From an uncultured Lachnospiraceae bacterium (lineage in GTDB: Bacteria > Bacillota > Clostridia > Lachnospirales > Lachnospiraceae): a stretch of 64,000 nt of DNA. Positions 15,961 to 24,750 of this stretch are shown here, piece by piece (the first letter of the stretch is position 1; every line of letters starts with the position of its first letter). The position numbers and the translations under genes were made by a program. The notes beneath the pieces were generated by a model, which saw nothing but the letters and a program-made list of their open reading frames with translations, did not search any database and was not told the origin of the DNA. Location of the stretch: NCBI GenBank assembly GCA_910585345.1, contig CAJUDS010000010.1, positions 39,796 through 103,795 on the forward strand, given 5' to 3'.

Positions 15961-17070
15961 CTACTTCTCAAACAATGCCTGCAGCTTTCCCTCCTGTAAC
16001 TTTGAGCCGATCACGCAGATCTTTCCCGTCAGATCCGGTCTGCCGTCCCTGATATCAAGTTCTCCCGGTACATAGTCAAAATAAATCCAGTTTCCGGTAC
16101 CGTCCGGCAGCATCCCCTTAGCGCGCAGAATCAACCCATAGGTCTTCTCGTCTTCCAGCGCTTTTAGTTTTTCTTCTATTTCCTCCTTCGTATAGGAAGC
16201 CGCCGTCTCCCTTCCCCAGCTTGTAAAGATTTCGTCCGCATGATGATGGCCATGGTCATGGTCATGACAGCCGCATGTACAATCCGGTCCATGATCGTGA
16301 TGCGCATGGTCATGGTCCTCGTGACCGTGATGCGCATGGTCGTGGTCTTCATGACCGTGATGCGCATGGTCGTGATCTTCATGACCGTGATGCGCATGGC
16401 CGTGTCCCTCGTGATCGTGATCCTCATGGCCGTGCTGTGCCCGGATTTCTTCTAAAAGCTCTGCCATCCAGTCGTTTCTGGTTTCCATCGCTTCCAGAAT
16501 CTGCATACCTTCCAGTTCTTCCCATGGCGTCGTAATAACCGCCGCCTTACTGTTATGTTCCCTGATGATTTCTACAGCTTTTGCCGTCTTTTCTTTGCTG
16601 ACGGTTCCTGTTCTGCTCAAAATTACCAGGCCGGCATTTGCAATCTGGTTTAAGAAAAACTCGCCGAAATTTTTCGCATACATCTTACATTTGGACGCAT
16701 CTACCACCACAACCGCGCTGCTCAGGGAAACCTGCGCCTGCGTTTTTACATCCTGCACCGCACGGATCACATCGGACAGCTTTCCCACTCCCGACGGCTC
16801 AATGAGAATGCGGTCCGGCTGATAAGTGGTCAGAACCTCCTGCAGGGAAGCGCCAAAATCCCCTACAAGAGAGCAGCAGATACACCCCGAGTTCATCTCC
16901 TTCATCTCCACGCCGGATTCTTTCAAAAATCCGCCGTCAATGCCGATTTCGCCAAACTCATTCTCAATCAGCACTACTTTTGTGTCCTGCAGCGCCTCCC
17001 GCAGCAGCTTTTGAATCAGTGTCGTCTTCCCGGCCCCCAGAAAGCCGGATATAATATCAATCTTTGTCAT
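15961..17070 (-). CDS. CobW/ZNG1-family metallochaperone GTPase with His-rich insert
   Basis: A 369-residue G3E GTPase. Walker A GFLGAGKTTLI is at residues 9-19, the family metal motif GCICC supplies Cys63, Cys65 and Cys66, and ILIEPSGVGKLSD follows. Between the GTPase and C-terminal domains (about residues 208-278) lies a His/Asp/Glu-rich insert made of repeats of HGHEDHDHAH plus CTCGCHDHDHGHHH, an obvious metal reservoir. Family members transfer Zn or Co to client proteins. Position beside tetrapyrrole/cobalamin genes makes cobalt or zinc delivery (HemB is a zinc enzyme) plausible; this is inference. Confidence 0.87.
   Translation of the reverse strand: MTKIDIISGFLGAGKTTLIQKLLREALQDTKVVLIENEFGEIGIDGGFLKESGVEMKEMNSGCICCSLVGDFGASLQEVLTTYQPDRILIEPSGVGKLSDVIRAVQDVKTQAQVSLSSAVVVVDASKCKMYAKNFGEFFLNQIANAGLVILSRTGTVSKEKTAKAVEIIREHNSKAAVITTPWEELEGMQILEAMETRNDWMAELLEEIRAQHGHEDHDHEGHGHAHHGHEDHDHAHHGHEDHDHAHHGHEDHDHAHHDHGPDCTCGCHDHDHGHHHADEIFTSWGRETAASYTKEEIEEKLKALEDEKTYGLILRAKGMLPDGTGNWIYFDYVPGELDIRDGRPDLTGKICVIGSKLQEGKLQALFEK
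16236..16445 (-). repeat. In-gene tandem repeat encoding His-rich insert
   Basis: Near-identical units of about 30-33 nt, each with GTCATGATCTTCATGACCGT-like sequence on the plus strand, repeat roughly five times inside the CobW gene. The unit is a multiple of three, so copy-number change keeps the reading frame. Likely prone to slippage. Confidence 0.8.
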
Positions 17071-17088
17071 TTTCTATCCCTTCTTTTC

Positions 17089-17883
17089 CTAATTTAGCTT
17101 TTCCCATTCTTCCCGGATAAACTGCATGGGCAGACTGGCCGTTTCATCTTCGAATCCGCCTGTGATCATACCGATACAGTGTCCGTGCGCATCAAAGGTG
17201 CCGCCGCCGGACATACCCGCTTTCGCCCTACAGTCATTATATATCATATAAGAACCGAATTCCTCAAAATAATACCAGGGATCCGCCACCGTCCCTTCAT
17301 AAATGTTGCAGGCCACGCCGTCTGTCGAACCGACTACAAACATTTCCGTTCCCCGGCTGAGTCCTCCTTCGCAGCTTTCCCTCGCCGTTATCGCGCAAAA
17401 TGCCGAACGCTTCTCATATGGAACAGCGCTGATATCCGCCAGGACAAACCCCAGATCACACGTATCGGACAGATAAATCCGTCTGGCGGAAACCTCCACG
17501 CCATTATAAAAACGAATCAGGGAAAACTCCTGGCTCTGAAGCTGATGCCTGTTGGAAACAATCAGCAGCGTATTTTCCCGTACTTCCAATATCATGCCGC
17601 TCCCCAGATATCTGCCTGTCCGTATCTGTACTACTGACGGCAGCACATTGCGTATGGACTGCGACATATCGCCGTTATAATTTTCCTCTGTCCGCAGCAG
17701 TCCCAAATGCACCAGCCCCAGATATTCGTCTTCCGGCATCGTTGTCTGCACAAGCGGCCCCAACGCCGTTTCCGCCGCTTCCACTGCCCGTGCGGGAACC
17801 ATAAAGACTGCGGCAATCCACAGCATCATACACAACGCGCACCGCCGTATACTGCCCGGATATCGCTTTTTCCGTTTATTCAT
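17089..17883 (-). CDS. Trypsin-like serine protease, exported
   Basis: A 264-residue protein with an N-terminal signal/anchor (about residues 15-33, ending near ARAVEA) and a chymotrypsin-fold domain. Catalytic residues are readable as His113 (SNRHQL), Asp143 (DTCDLGFV) and Ser225 (GMSGGG), with a preceding GSGMIL strand typical of DegP/trypsin_2 proteins. No PDZ domain. Its ATG at 17883 overlaps the hemB stop by 8 nt, so it is translationally coupled to hemB although no biosynthetic link is evident. It should act outside the membrane. Confidence 0.85.
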   Translation of the reverse strand: MNKRKKRYPGSIRRCALCMMLWIAAVFMVPARAVEAAETALGPLVQTTMPEDEYLGLVHLGLLRTEENYNGDMSQSIRNVLPSVVQIRTGRYLGSGMILEVRENTLLIVSNRHQLQSQEFSLIRFYNGVEVSARRIYLSDTCDLGFVLADISAVPYEKRSAFCAITARESCEGGLSRGTEMFVVGSTDGVACNIYEGTVADPWYYFEEFGSYMIYNDCRAKAGMSGGGTFDAHGHCIGMITGGFEDETASLPMQFIREEWEKLN

Positions 17884-18838
17884 CCAGCCATCCCGCCACA
17901 TCCAACGCATGATATGTGATGATTATGTCCGCCCCCGCACGCTTCATGGCAAGCATATTTTCCATGACAATCCGCTTTTCATCGATCCAGCCATTTGCGG
18001 CCGCCGCCTTTACCATCGCATATTCACCGCTTACATTGTACACTGCCAGCGGATAATCAAACCGCTCTGACGCAGTCTTCAGTACATCCAGATATGCCAG
18101 AGCGGGTTTCACCATCAGAATGTCCGCCCCTTCCTCAATATCCGCCTCCATCTCCCGCAGCGCCTCTTTTGCGTTGGCACAGTCCATCTGATAACTCCTG
18201 CGGTCGCCAAATCCAGGAGCAGAGTGGGCGGCATCCCGAAACGGCGCATAATAACCCGAAGCATATTTGGCGCTGTAAGACAGAATCGGCGTTTCATAAA
18301 ATCCTGCCGCATCCAGGCCCTGTCTGATCGCCGCCACTCTGCCGTCCATCATATCGGAAGGCGCTATCATATCCGCTCCCGCACCTGCCAGACTGACAGA
18401 CATCTTTACCAGCAGCGGCAGCGTCTCATCGTTCAGTATATGACAGCCGTCTACGAGACCACAGTGCCCGTGGGACGTATACTCGCACAGACAGACATCC
18501 GCTATCACCAGAAAATCCGGATCGTGCGCTTTCAGATAACGAATCGCCCGCTGGGTAATCCCGTTTTCATCATAGGCCTGGCTTCCCATTTCATCTTTGT
18601 GCGCCGGTATGCCGAAGATCAAAATGTTTCTGATACCGCTTTCTCTGATTCTGCAGCATTCCTCCTGCAGCCTGTCTATCGAGTACTGATAAATGCCAGG
18701 CATCGACTGTACCGGGTTTTTGATATTTTCACCCTCTATGACAAAAACCGGATATACAAGCTGTTCCTTATGAAGCCGGGTCTCCTGTACCAGACTCCTG
18801 ACCGCCGCGCTCCCGCGCAGCCTTCTCATCCTCTTCAT
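17876..18838 (-). CDS. hemB: Porphobilinogen synthase (ALA dehydratase)
   Basis: A 320-residue enzyme condensing two 5-aminolevulinates to porphobilinogen. The zinc-type metal site CLCEYTSHGHC gives Cys116, Cys118 and Cys126, so this is a Zn-dependent HemB. The two Schiff-base regions SYSAKYAS and ILMVKPAL are present, as is the GAGADMIAPSDMMDGR segment. GGAAGGGA precedes the ATG. It is the last tetrapyrrole gene of the cluster; a CobW metallochaperone lies two genes downstream. Confidence 0.96.
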   Translation of the reverse strand: MKRMRRLRGSAAVRSLVQETRLHKEQLVYPVFVIEGENIKNPVQSMPGIYQYSIDRLQEECCRIRESGIRNILIFGIPAHKDEMGSQAYDENGITQRAIRYLKAHDPDFLVIADVCLCEYTSHGHCGLVDGCHILNDETLPLLVKMSVSLAGAGADMIAPSDMMDGRVAAIRQGLDAAGFYETPILSYSAKYASGYYAPFRDAAHSAPGFGDRRSYQMDCANAKEALREMEADIEEGADILMVKPALAYLDVLKTASERFDYPLAVYNVSGEYAMVKAAAANGWIDEKRIVMENMLAMKRAGADIIITYHALDVAGWLDE

Positions 18839-18910
18839 TTCCCTGTCCCTTCCTCAATGAATAATATGAATCCTAAAAAGGGTTCCCTGCCTGGAATCCT
18901 ACCGGCCACA

Positions 18911-20455
18911 TCAACGCCGCTTCTTCCGTTCGTACTCCGCCACTGCTTCCGCCAGTCCCTGCGCCGTAAAAGAACGCGCCGTCACGATATTTTGGCAGCC
19001 TGACTCTTCCAGCGCCCGCGCCGTCTGAACGCCGATTGCAACGCAACACAGGCCGCGCATAAACGGCTGCGCAAATATATGGGGATACGCACCGCAGAAT
19101 GCCTTTACGCCGGAGCTGCTGGCAAACGTCAGATAAGCCAGCGTACGCAGCAGATCACTGTGGCACGCGAATCCGGCCTTTGTCACATACGCATTCGCCC
19201 GCCGCACGGCAACACCCGCATTTTGCAGCCGTTTTTCCAGCACGGGATTACCCTCCTGCGCCTGGTATAAAAGCACCCTGTCCGCCGCCGGATCAAGACG
19301 CGCCATAAGGCCCTCCGCCAGCGCCTTTGCAGTATACGTATCCGGCATAAAATCGGCAAAAAAACCATACGACTGCAGTTTGTCCGCCGTGCCCCCGCCA
19401 ATGACAGCGATTCTGACACCGGCCAGTTTCCGGATATCCAGCCGTCTTTTGCGAAACTCCTCAAAAAACAACCGCACACCGGATGCGCTCGTAAAAACGA
19501 TCCACGTGTATACCGCTAACTCCCGGAAATACTGCTCCTGCTCCGCACAAGCCTGCGTCCAAAGTTCCTGTACGCAGACCGTCTTTGCACCTGCTTTACG
19601 CAGATACCGCCCCAGTTTTTCCTGTAATTCCGCCGTCCCGGTCATGCCCACGCACACTCCCTGCAAAGGACCGCTATTATCCGCCAGCAGAGAAAGCGCC
19701 GCCGCCTCGCCCACTACAATGACAGCAGGCGAAAATGCGCCTTCCCGCTTTGCCCGGCCGGCAATATCCGCCACCGTGCCCCGGATTACCAATTCATCAA
19801 ACCGTCCGCCGCCGCTGATCACGGCTGCCGGACAGGCAGGCGCCCTCCCATACTGCAGCAGCAGCTCGCAGATACTGTCAAGAACGGACAATCCCATTAG
19901 GAACACAAACGTTCCCTCCGCGTCTTTCAATCCTCTGATCTGTGCATCCAGGTACCGCCTGACTGCAGCAGGTTCTTTTTCCCCGGTGTGCGCCGTGATC
20001 ACATGAAAAGAACGGCTCAGCCCTCTGTGCGTCACAGGGATGCCCGCAAGCTCCGGCGCCGCAACAGCCGACGTCACGCCCGGCACGATTGTATAAGGTA
20101 TCTGCGCCGCCGCCAGGTATTCCGCTTCTTCACCCCCTCTGCCAAACACAAAAGGATCGCCGCCCTTCAGCCGCACTACCTTCCTGCCCTCGTTTGCTTT
20201 GCTGACAAGAAATCTGTTAATCTCTTCCTGCTCCATGCTGTGACATCCGGCCTTTTTCCCCACATAAATCCGCTCGCAGGAAAAATCTGTCTCTGCTAAT
20301 AATTCTTCCCCGCAAAGCCTGTCATATACCAGCGTATCACAACTGCGCAGCAGTTCCAGCCCTCTGACCGTAATCAACCCTCCGGGGCCAGGTCCTGCAC
20401 CGACCAAATACACATGCCCTTTCGCCCTTCCTGTTTTGCCATCGTCTCCCGGCAT
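18911..20455 (-). CDS. cobA-hemD: Uroporphyrinogen-III methyltransferase / uroporphyrinogen-III synthase fusion
   Basis: A 514-residue two-domain protein. Residues ~14-250 are a SUMT (CobA): VYLVGAGPGPGGLITVRG, VRLKGGDPFVFGRGGEE and ELAGIPVTHRG are classic SAM-dependent precorrin-2-forming motifs. Residues ~255-514 are HemD-like, with IVFTSASGVRLFFEE and YLTFASSSGVKAF. The fusion makes uroporphyrinogen III and methylates it to precorrin-2, sending flux to siroheme/B12. Its ATG overlaps the hemC stop by one nucleotide. Confidence 0.95.
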   Translation of the reverse strand: MPGDDGKTGRAKGHVYLVGAGPGPGGLITVRGLELLRSCDTLVYDRLCGEELLAETDFSCERIYVGKKAGCHSMEQEEINRFLVSKANEGRKVVRLKGGDPFVFGRGGEEAEYLAAAQIPYTIVPGVTSAVAAPELAGIPVTHRGLSRSFHVITAHTGEKEPAAVRRYLDAQIRGLKDAEGTFVFLMGLSVLDSICELLLQYGRAPACPAAVISGGGRFDELVIRGTVADIAGRAKREGAFSPAVIVVGEAAALSLLADNSGPLQGVCVGMTGTAELQEKLGRYLRKAGAKTVCVQELWTQACAEQEQYFRELAVYTWIVFTSASGVRLFFEEFRKRRLDIRKLAGVRIAVIGGGTADKLQSYGFFADFMPDTYTAKALAEGLMARLDPAADRVLLYQAQEGNPVLEKRLQNAGVAVRRANAYVTKAGFACHSDLLRTLAYLTFASSSGVKAFCGAYPHIFAQPFMRGLCCVAIGVQTARALEESGCQNIVTARSFTAQGLAEAVAEYERKKRR

Positions 20456-21423
20456 TACTGTCCGTCCCCTTCCGTCCTGTCTTTTTGGCCCGCCGCCGCC
20501 AATATTTTTTCAGCCATCCCCGCCGCCATCCGCTCGCCATCCCGCATCCGTTCCGCGCCAAAGGCCGTACACAGACGGCCTTCCCTCCAATACTGGACAC
20601 GCATACGGATCGTGCCGTTTTGGCACCAGGAATATGCCGCCACCGGCTGCTGGCAGCCGGCGCCGACGCCGGACAAAAAAGCGCGCTCCGTCAGAAAGCT
20701 GCACATTGACTCTTTGTCATTTATGCCTGCAAACAGCTCCGCAAAAGGACTGTCCCGTCTGCTCTCCACGGCAATAATCCCCTGCGCCGGAGCCGGAACG
20801 AAATCCGCCTCGTGCAGTTCGCGGAAAAAAAACGCGCCGTCCCCGCACAGACCGCTACGCAGCGTCTGTCTCCATGCCGCCGCGCTCTCCGGCATGACGC
20901 AAAGGCGTTCCAGCCCCGCCGCCGCCAGAATCAGCCCGTCCACTTCTCCGTCCCGCAGCTTTTGCAGTCTCGTATTGACATTGCCACGGATCCCCTTCAC
21001 CGCGTATCCGAGATAGAATGTTACCTGTTCCTGACGACGCAGACTCCCGGTGCCAATAACTGACGATTCCTGCAGTGCCCTGCCCGGCAGCGTCACGAGC
21101 ACATCCCTTGGATTCGCCCGCGGCAGCGCTGCCGACACGATGAGTCCATCCGGGAGCGCGCCCGGCATATCCTTTCCGCTGTGCACTGCCGCGTCTATCT
21201 CTCCGGCCGCCAATGCCTCCTCAAAAACCGACGTAAACATTCCCTTGCCGTCAAACAGATAGAGCGGACGGTCCGGTATACGGTCTCCTGCCGTGCTCAT
21301 CTCTATTATTTCATAGCGGATATCCGCTTCCCCGGATACCGCCCGGCAGCGTTCAACCACACTGCGGGTCTGGGCCAGCGCAAGCGCGCTTTTTCTGGTG
21401 CCGATCCGTATGACTCTACTCAT
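20455..21423 (-). CDS. hemC: Hydroxymethylbilane synthase
   Basis: A 322-residue enzyme polymerising four porphobilinogens. It begins MSRVIRIGTRKSALALAQT; AAVHSGKDMPG (the family usually has HSlKD), GTGSLRRQEQ, IRGNVNTRLQKL and PAPAQGIIAVE follow. The dipyrromethane-anchor cysteine is Cys257 in GAGCQQPVA. Start at 21423 overlaps the preceding dehydrogenase stop (ATGAGTAG arrangement), tight coupling typical of this cluster. Confidence 0.96.
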   Translation of the reverse strand: MSRVIRIGTRKSALALAQTRSVVERCRAVSGEADIRYEIIEMSTAGDRIPDRPLYLFDGKGMFTSVFEEALAAGEIDAAVHSGKDMPGALPDGLIVSAALPRANPRDVLVTLPGRALQESSVIGTGSLRRQEQVTFYLGYAVKGIRGNVNTRLQKLRDGEVDGLILAAAGLERLCVMPESAAAWRQTLRSGLCGDGAFFFRELHEADFVPAPAQGIIAVESRRDSPFAELFAGINDKESMCSFLTERAFLSGVGAGCQQPVAAYSWCQNGTIRMRVQYWREGRLCTAFGAERMRDGERMAAGMAEKILAAAGQKDRTEGDGQ

Positions 21424-21970
21424 CCGCGTTTCTTTCCTCTCTGATCTCACGTATCCATCCGGACAGTTCTTTTTCCATCCGCCTGCGCAGTGCGCCGGCC
21501 ATGGCCGGATTCTCGCCCGAAGTCGTCACCCCCACCGCCGTGCTGCCTTCCATACAATAGGCCGGAAAATAAAACGTGCATTCCTCTCTGCAGTCGGCCA
21601 CATTAACCGGAATCTGCCTCTCACGGCACAAAAGCCCTATCCGCCTGTTCGTTTCCCGATCGTCGGTGGCAGCGATCACCAGCCTCCATGCTATCCCCGT
21701 AAGATCGGAATCCCGAAACCGCCTTTGCTGCCAGAACAGACTGCCAGCCGCGCTCTTTGTTTCTTTTCCATTATGTAAACTATAGTTTTCCTGTCCTTCC
21801 AGGCTGCCTGTCTCCCGCAGTTCTTTAAATCCGGGAAACTGCGGCGCTATCACAGTAACCTTTGCTCCGAACGCAAGCAGACCGCTGCATTTTCTTGCCC
21901 CTACCTTACCGCCGCCCACTATCAGGCAGGGTTTTTTTTCCAGCGATACAAACATGGGAAAATATGTCAT
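21416..21970 (-). CDS. Precorrin-2 dehydrogenase (CysG N-terminal / Met8-type)
   Basis: A 184-residue protein with the NAD-binding CLIVGGGKVGARK at residues 15-27, LVIAATDDRETNRRI, and VNVADCREECTFYFPA followed by TSGENPAMAGALRRR. It oxidises precorrin-2 to sirohydrochlorin and may also chelate metal. It has about 40 residues between the Rossmann strand and the ATDD motif that are unusually long (a Lys/Ser/Gly-rich insertion around residues 55-85). Overlaps hemA by 4 nt and hemC by 8 nt. Confidence 0.9.
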   Translation of the reverse strand: MTYFPMFVSLEKKPCLIVGGGKVGARKCSGLLAFGAKVTVIAPQFPGFKELRETGSLEGQENYSLHNGKETKSAAGSLFWQQRRFRDSDLTGIAWRLVIAATDDRETNRRIGLLCRERQIPVNVADCREECTFYFPAYCMEGSTAVGVTTSGENPAMAGALRRRMEKELSGWIREIREERNADE

Positions 21971-23178
21971 CTCTCTCCTTCTTCCAATACCTTCCGCAGA
22001 GCCGTAAAAAAACCACGCATCTCTTCATACGCCGTCTCGTCGCGCACCCGGTATAGAATCTGTTCAAACCGCAGAGAAACGGCCGCCTCTTTCATCTGTG
22101 GAATTGCAGGCAGAATCCGGTGGAATAACAATTCTTTTTTCAGCGTGTCAATCTGCTGCTCTATCATATGTTCGGCGCTCTGTCTTGCCTGCTGTTTTTT
22201 TTCGTTGTTGGTGCGCGCAAGACTGCTGAAATAGTCCATCTGGTACAATGTGCCATAGCGGGCCACATTTTTGTCAATATCAGCCGGCACCGACAAATCC
22301 AGCCAAAGCACCTGCTGCGGCGCTTCCCGGCGGCTCTCTGCATCCTCCCGCGCCTTTTTCCACGCCTCATAGGTCACCGTATAATGCGGACTGCCTGTGG
22401 CACTGACAATGACATCACAGCTTCCCATAACTTCATAACGCCGCTCATATGCCACCATAGACGCGCCTTCCACATGGATGACCTGCCCGTCCGCATTGTG
22501 CCTCCTGCTCGTTCCCACAATGGAAATCCCCCTCCTGCCCCGGATATTTTTCATCACTGTGCTCCCTGTGGAACCTGTCATGCCGATGATCATCACCCTG
22601 GCGCTGCCTAGATTATTTTGCCGCATAAATTCATGGATTCTGCCTGCCGCCAATGTCGCCACCGACACTGACGTTTTGGAAAGGCTCGTATCCGTCTTTA
22701 TTTTTTTGGCACATGTAATGGCGCTTTTAAAAATCGTATTCAGCGCAAAGTCCGTACACCCGGCTTCCATAGACCGGTAATAGGCATCCTTTACCTGGCC
22801 TAATATCTCGTCCTCACCCATCACCATGGAATCTACGCCGCTTGCCACCCGGTGCAGATGCACAAGCGCCCCCTCGCCGCAATAACGGTTCCCATATTTA
22901 CGGCACAGTTCCAGCGGAATGCCCTTCGCTCTGCAGACAGCCTCCTCCATTATGTCCCAGCGGTTCTGTGCGCTGTCCGTATCCTTCTTTGCTTCCTCTT
23001 CTTCCGGAAACTGCGTATATAATTCCATACGGTTACAGGTAGACAAAATCACACTGTGCGCCATCTTTGGCCACTGTCTGCACCGGTCCAGAAATGCCTC
23101 CTGTTCCGCTTTCGAGAATGCAAACCGGCTGCGTATTTCCAGCGGCGCCTTTTTATAATTCACGCTGATCACATACAT
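21967..23178 (-). CDS. hemA: Glutamyl-tRNA reductase
   Basis: A 403-residue enzyme reducing glutamyl-tRNA(Glu) to glutamate-1-semialdehyde, the first step of the C5 pathway. The catalytic cysteine is Cys48 in STCNRMELY; GEDEILGQVKDAY and ALNTIFKSAITCAKKIKTDT mark the substrate domain, and VMIIGMTGSTGSTVMKNI the NADPH domain (the usual GxGxMG is altered here). The partner aminomutase hemL is not in this window. AGGAAAAGGA lies upstream of the ATG. Confidence 0.94.
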   Translation of the reverse strand: MYVISVNYKKAPLEIRSRFAFSKAEQEAFLDRCRQWPKMAHSVILSTCNRMELYTQFPEEEEAKKDTDSAQNRWDIMEEAVCRAKGIPLELCRKYGNRYCGEGALVHLHRVASGVDSMVMGEDEILGQVKDAYYRSMEAGCTDFALNTIFKSAITCAKKIKTDTSLSKTSVSVATLAAGRIHEFMRQNNLGSARVMIIGMTGSTGSTVMKNIRGRRGISIVGTSRRHNADGQVIHVEGASMVAYERRYEVMGSCDVIVSATGSPHYTVTYEAWKKAREDAESRREAPQQVLWLDLSVPADIDKNVARYGTLYQMDYFSSLARTNNEKKQQARQSAEHMIEQQIDTLKKELLFHRILPAIPQMKEAAVSLRFEQILYRVRDETAYEEMRGFFTALRKVLEEGER

Positions 23179-23210
23179 CTTGGCCGTCCTTTTCCTCTTT
23201 CCACCATCGT

Positions 23211-24722
23211 CTATACTTCCTTTTCCGATACAAGAATCGTTGTAAAATAGGAATCCCTTTCCGTGTCCTCGTCCAGGTTCCAGCAGATTTCCTCCGTCTC
23301 CATACCGCAGTCTTTGACCATTGCCGCCTGGTCATACAACCCCATTTCCTTCAGCGTCCGTTTTGTCTCGGCCAGATGCCTGCCGCTTTTCATCAGCACC
23401 CTGCTGCCAGGCAGCCGCAGGCTCTCCTCCATCCCATCATACCCGGCAGGAATGATATGCAGCGGCTGCGACATCGTTGTCAGGCTCCTGCCAAGCGCTG
23501 CCGCGCAGGCGCAGAAACTGGTCACGCCGGGCAGCATTGCCACTTCGTACCCGGCCTGGCGGATGGGCTGCGCCAGATAAGCCATCGTGGCATAAACTGT
23601 CACATCCCCTAATACAATCATTCCCACATTTTTACCCAGGCGCAGATATTCCTCTATTCTGACGGCAAACTGCTGATAGGCCCGCTCCCTTTCCGTCCGC
23701 TCTTTTACCATCAGGAAATCCAGATACAACACTTCCTTTTCCGCCAGACGCATATAATCGGCCCCGGACGGGCCAAACATCTCTTCCAGACGCCGGGCAG
23801 CCTTTCTGACAATCGAAAGCGCAATCGTATGTTCTGATTTCGTCCTCGGCACGGCCAGCACATCGCATCTGCGGATCCGCTCCGCACAGTCCAGCGTCAG
23901 ATTCCCGCCTGCTCCCGGCCCCACACTGATGCCATAGAAGATGCCTCCCTGGTTTTTTCTGCACTTTTGGACATACAACTCTCTGATTTCCGGGTAAGAC
24001 CCCATTCCGTGCAGCACACAGTCCACCTCGTATCCTCTGGCCCGGCACTTGTTTTTCCAGCTCTCCGCGCCCTCTCCCGCCATATCATGCAGCACATGCT
24101 CACCTGCCACGAGCATAAACGGCACCAGACGGATCCGTCGGATGCCCGTCTGTTTGTCCAGTGCGTTTAAAATTTCCTCCAATGAGGGCTTTCCTTCCAC
24201 CGTAGCCATAAAATACCGGCGGCCGGTGGTTTTTTCCAACCGCTTTTCTATCTTTTCATAGGCTCTGTTGGCCGCATGATACGTCCCATGTCCCATGAAA
24301 ATGCAGGCCTCATCGGCGGCGGCCGGAAACCTGTTTCGCATTCTTGTGACGACCAAATCATAATCTTCTTCCTGCACGAGCAAAGGCTCTCCCGTTTTCA
24401 GCAGCGTAAACCGCTCCTGCCATCCTGCGGCCTGCGCCTTCAGCCTGTCATACTCCTCGCCCGGTATCAGATGCGTAGGCTGCACCCATACATGGGAACA
24501 GCCGTCCTCATGCAAAGTCTGCAGCGCCTCCGTTACGCTCTGCACCCGTATCCCTCTTGCGGATAATTTTCTGCAGACGATGCCGCTTGTAAAGGCCCGC
24601 CGTACGGTACAGTCCGGAAATGCCTGCCGCCAGTCTCTCTCTATTGCTTCGATCGCTTCTTCTCTTGCGCTGTCACAGGTTGTCCCAAAACTGACAGCCA
24701 GGATTCCTTTCTTCTCCGTCAC
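23211..24722 (-). CDS. cbiKL: CbiK-CbiL fusion: sirohydrochlorin cobaltochelatase / cobalt-factor II C20-methyltransferase
   Basis: A 503-residue fusion. Residues ~1-255 are CbiK: ILAVSFGTTCDSAREEAI, FMGHGTYHAAN and PFMLVAGEHVLHDMAGE contain the expected metal-inserting histidines. Residues ~258-503 are a SAM methyltransferase (CbiL): FYGISVGPGAGGNLTLDCAE, DVTVYATMAYLA and MLPGVTSFCACAAALGRSL. The first half inserts cobalt in sirohydrochlorin and the second methylates C20 of the product, so consecutive steps are joined. The GTG at 24722 with GAGGAAA upstream is preferred over a longer reading to 24791. Confidence 0.92.
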   Translation of the reverse strand: MTEKKGILAVSFGTTCDSAREEAIEAIERDWRQAFPDCTVRRAFTSGIVCRKLSARGIRVQSVTEALQTLHEDGCSHVWVQPTHLIPGEEYDRLKAQAAGWQERFTLLKTGEPLLVQEEDYDLVVTRMRNRFPAAADEACIFMGHGTYHAANRAYEKIEKRLEKTTGRRYFMATVEGKPSLEEILNALDKQTGIRRIRLVPFMLVAGEHVLHDMAGEGAESWKNKCRARGYEVDCVLHGMGSYPEIRELYVQKCRKNQGGIFYGISVGPGAGGNLTLDCAERIRRCDVLAVPRTKSEHTIALSIVRKAARRLEEMFGPSGADYMRLAEKEVLYLDFLMVKERTERERAYQQFAVRIEEYLRLGKNVGMIVLGDVTVYATMAYLAQPIRQAGYEVAMLPGVTSFCACAAALGRSLTTMSQPLHIIPAGYDGMEESLRLPGSRVLMKSGRHLAETKRTLKEMGLYDQAAMVKDCGMETEEICWNLDEDTERDSYFTTILVSEKEV

Positions 24723-24750
24723 GGATTTTTTCCTCTGTTCCTTCCCGCCC

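Noticed and set aside
16176..16535. Repeat-rich His/Met frames and possible CRISPR-like array in the CobW gene
   Set aside because: The repeats are contiguous coding units for a His-rich linker without spacers; not a CRISPR array.
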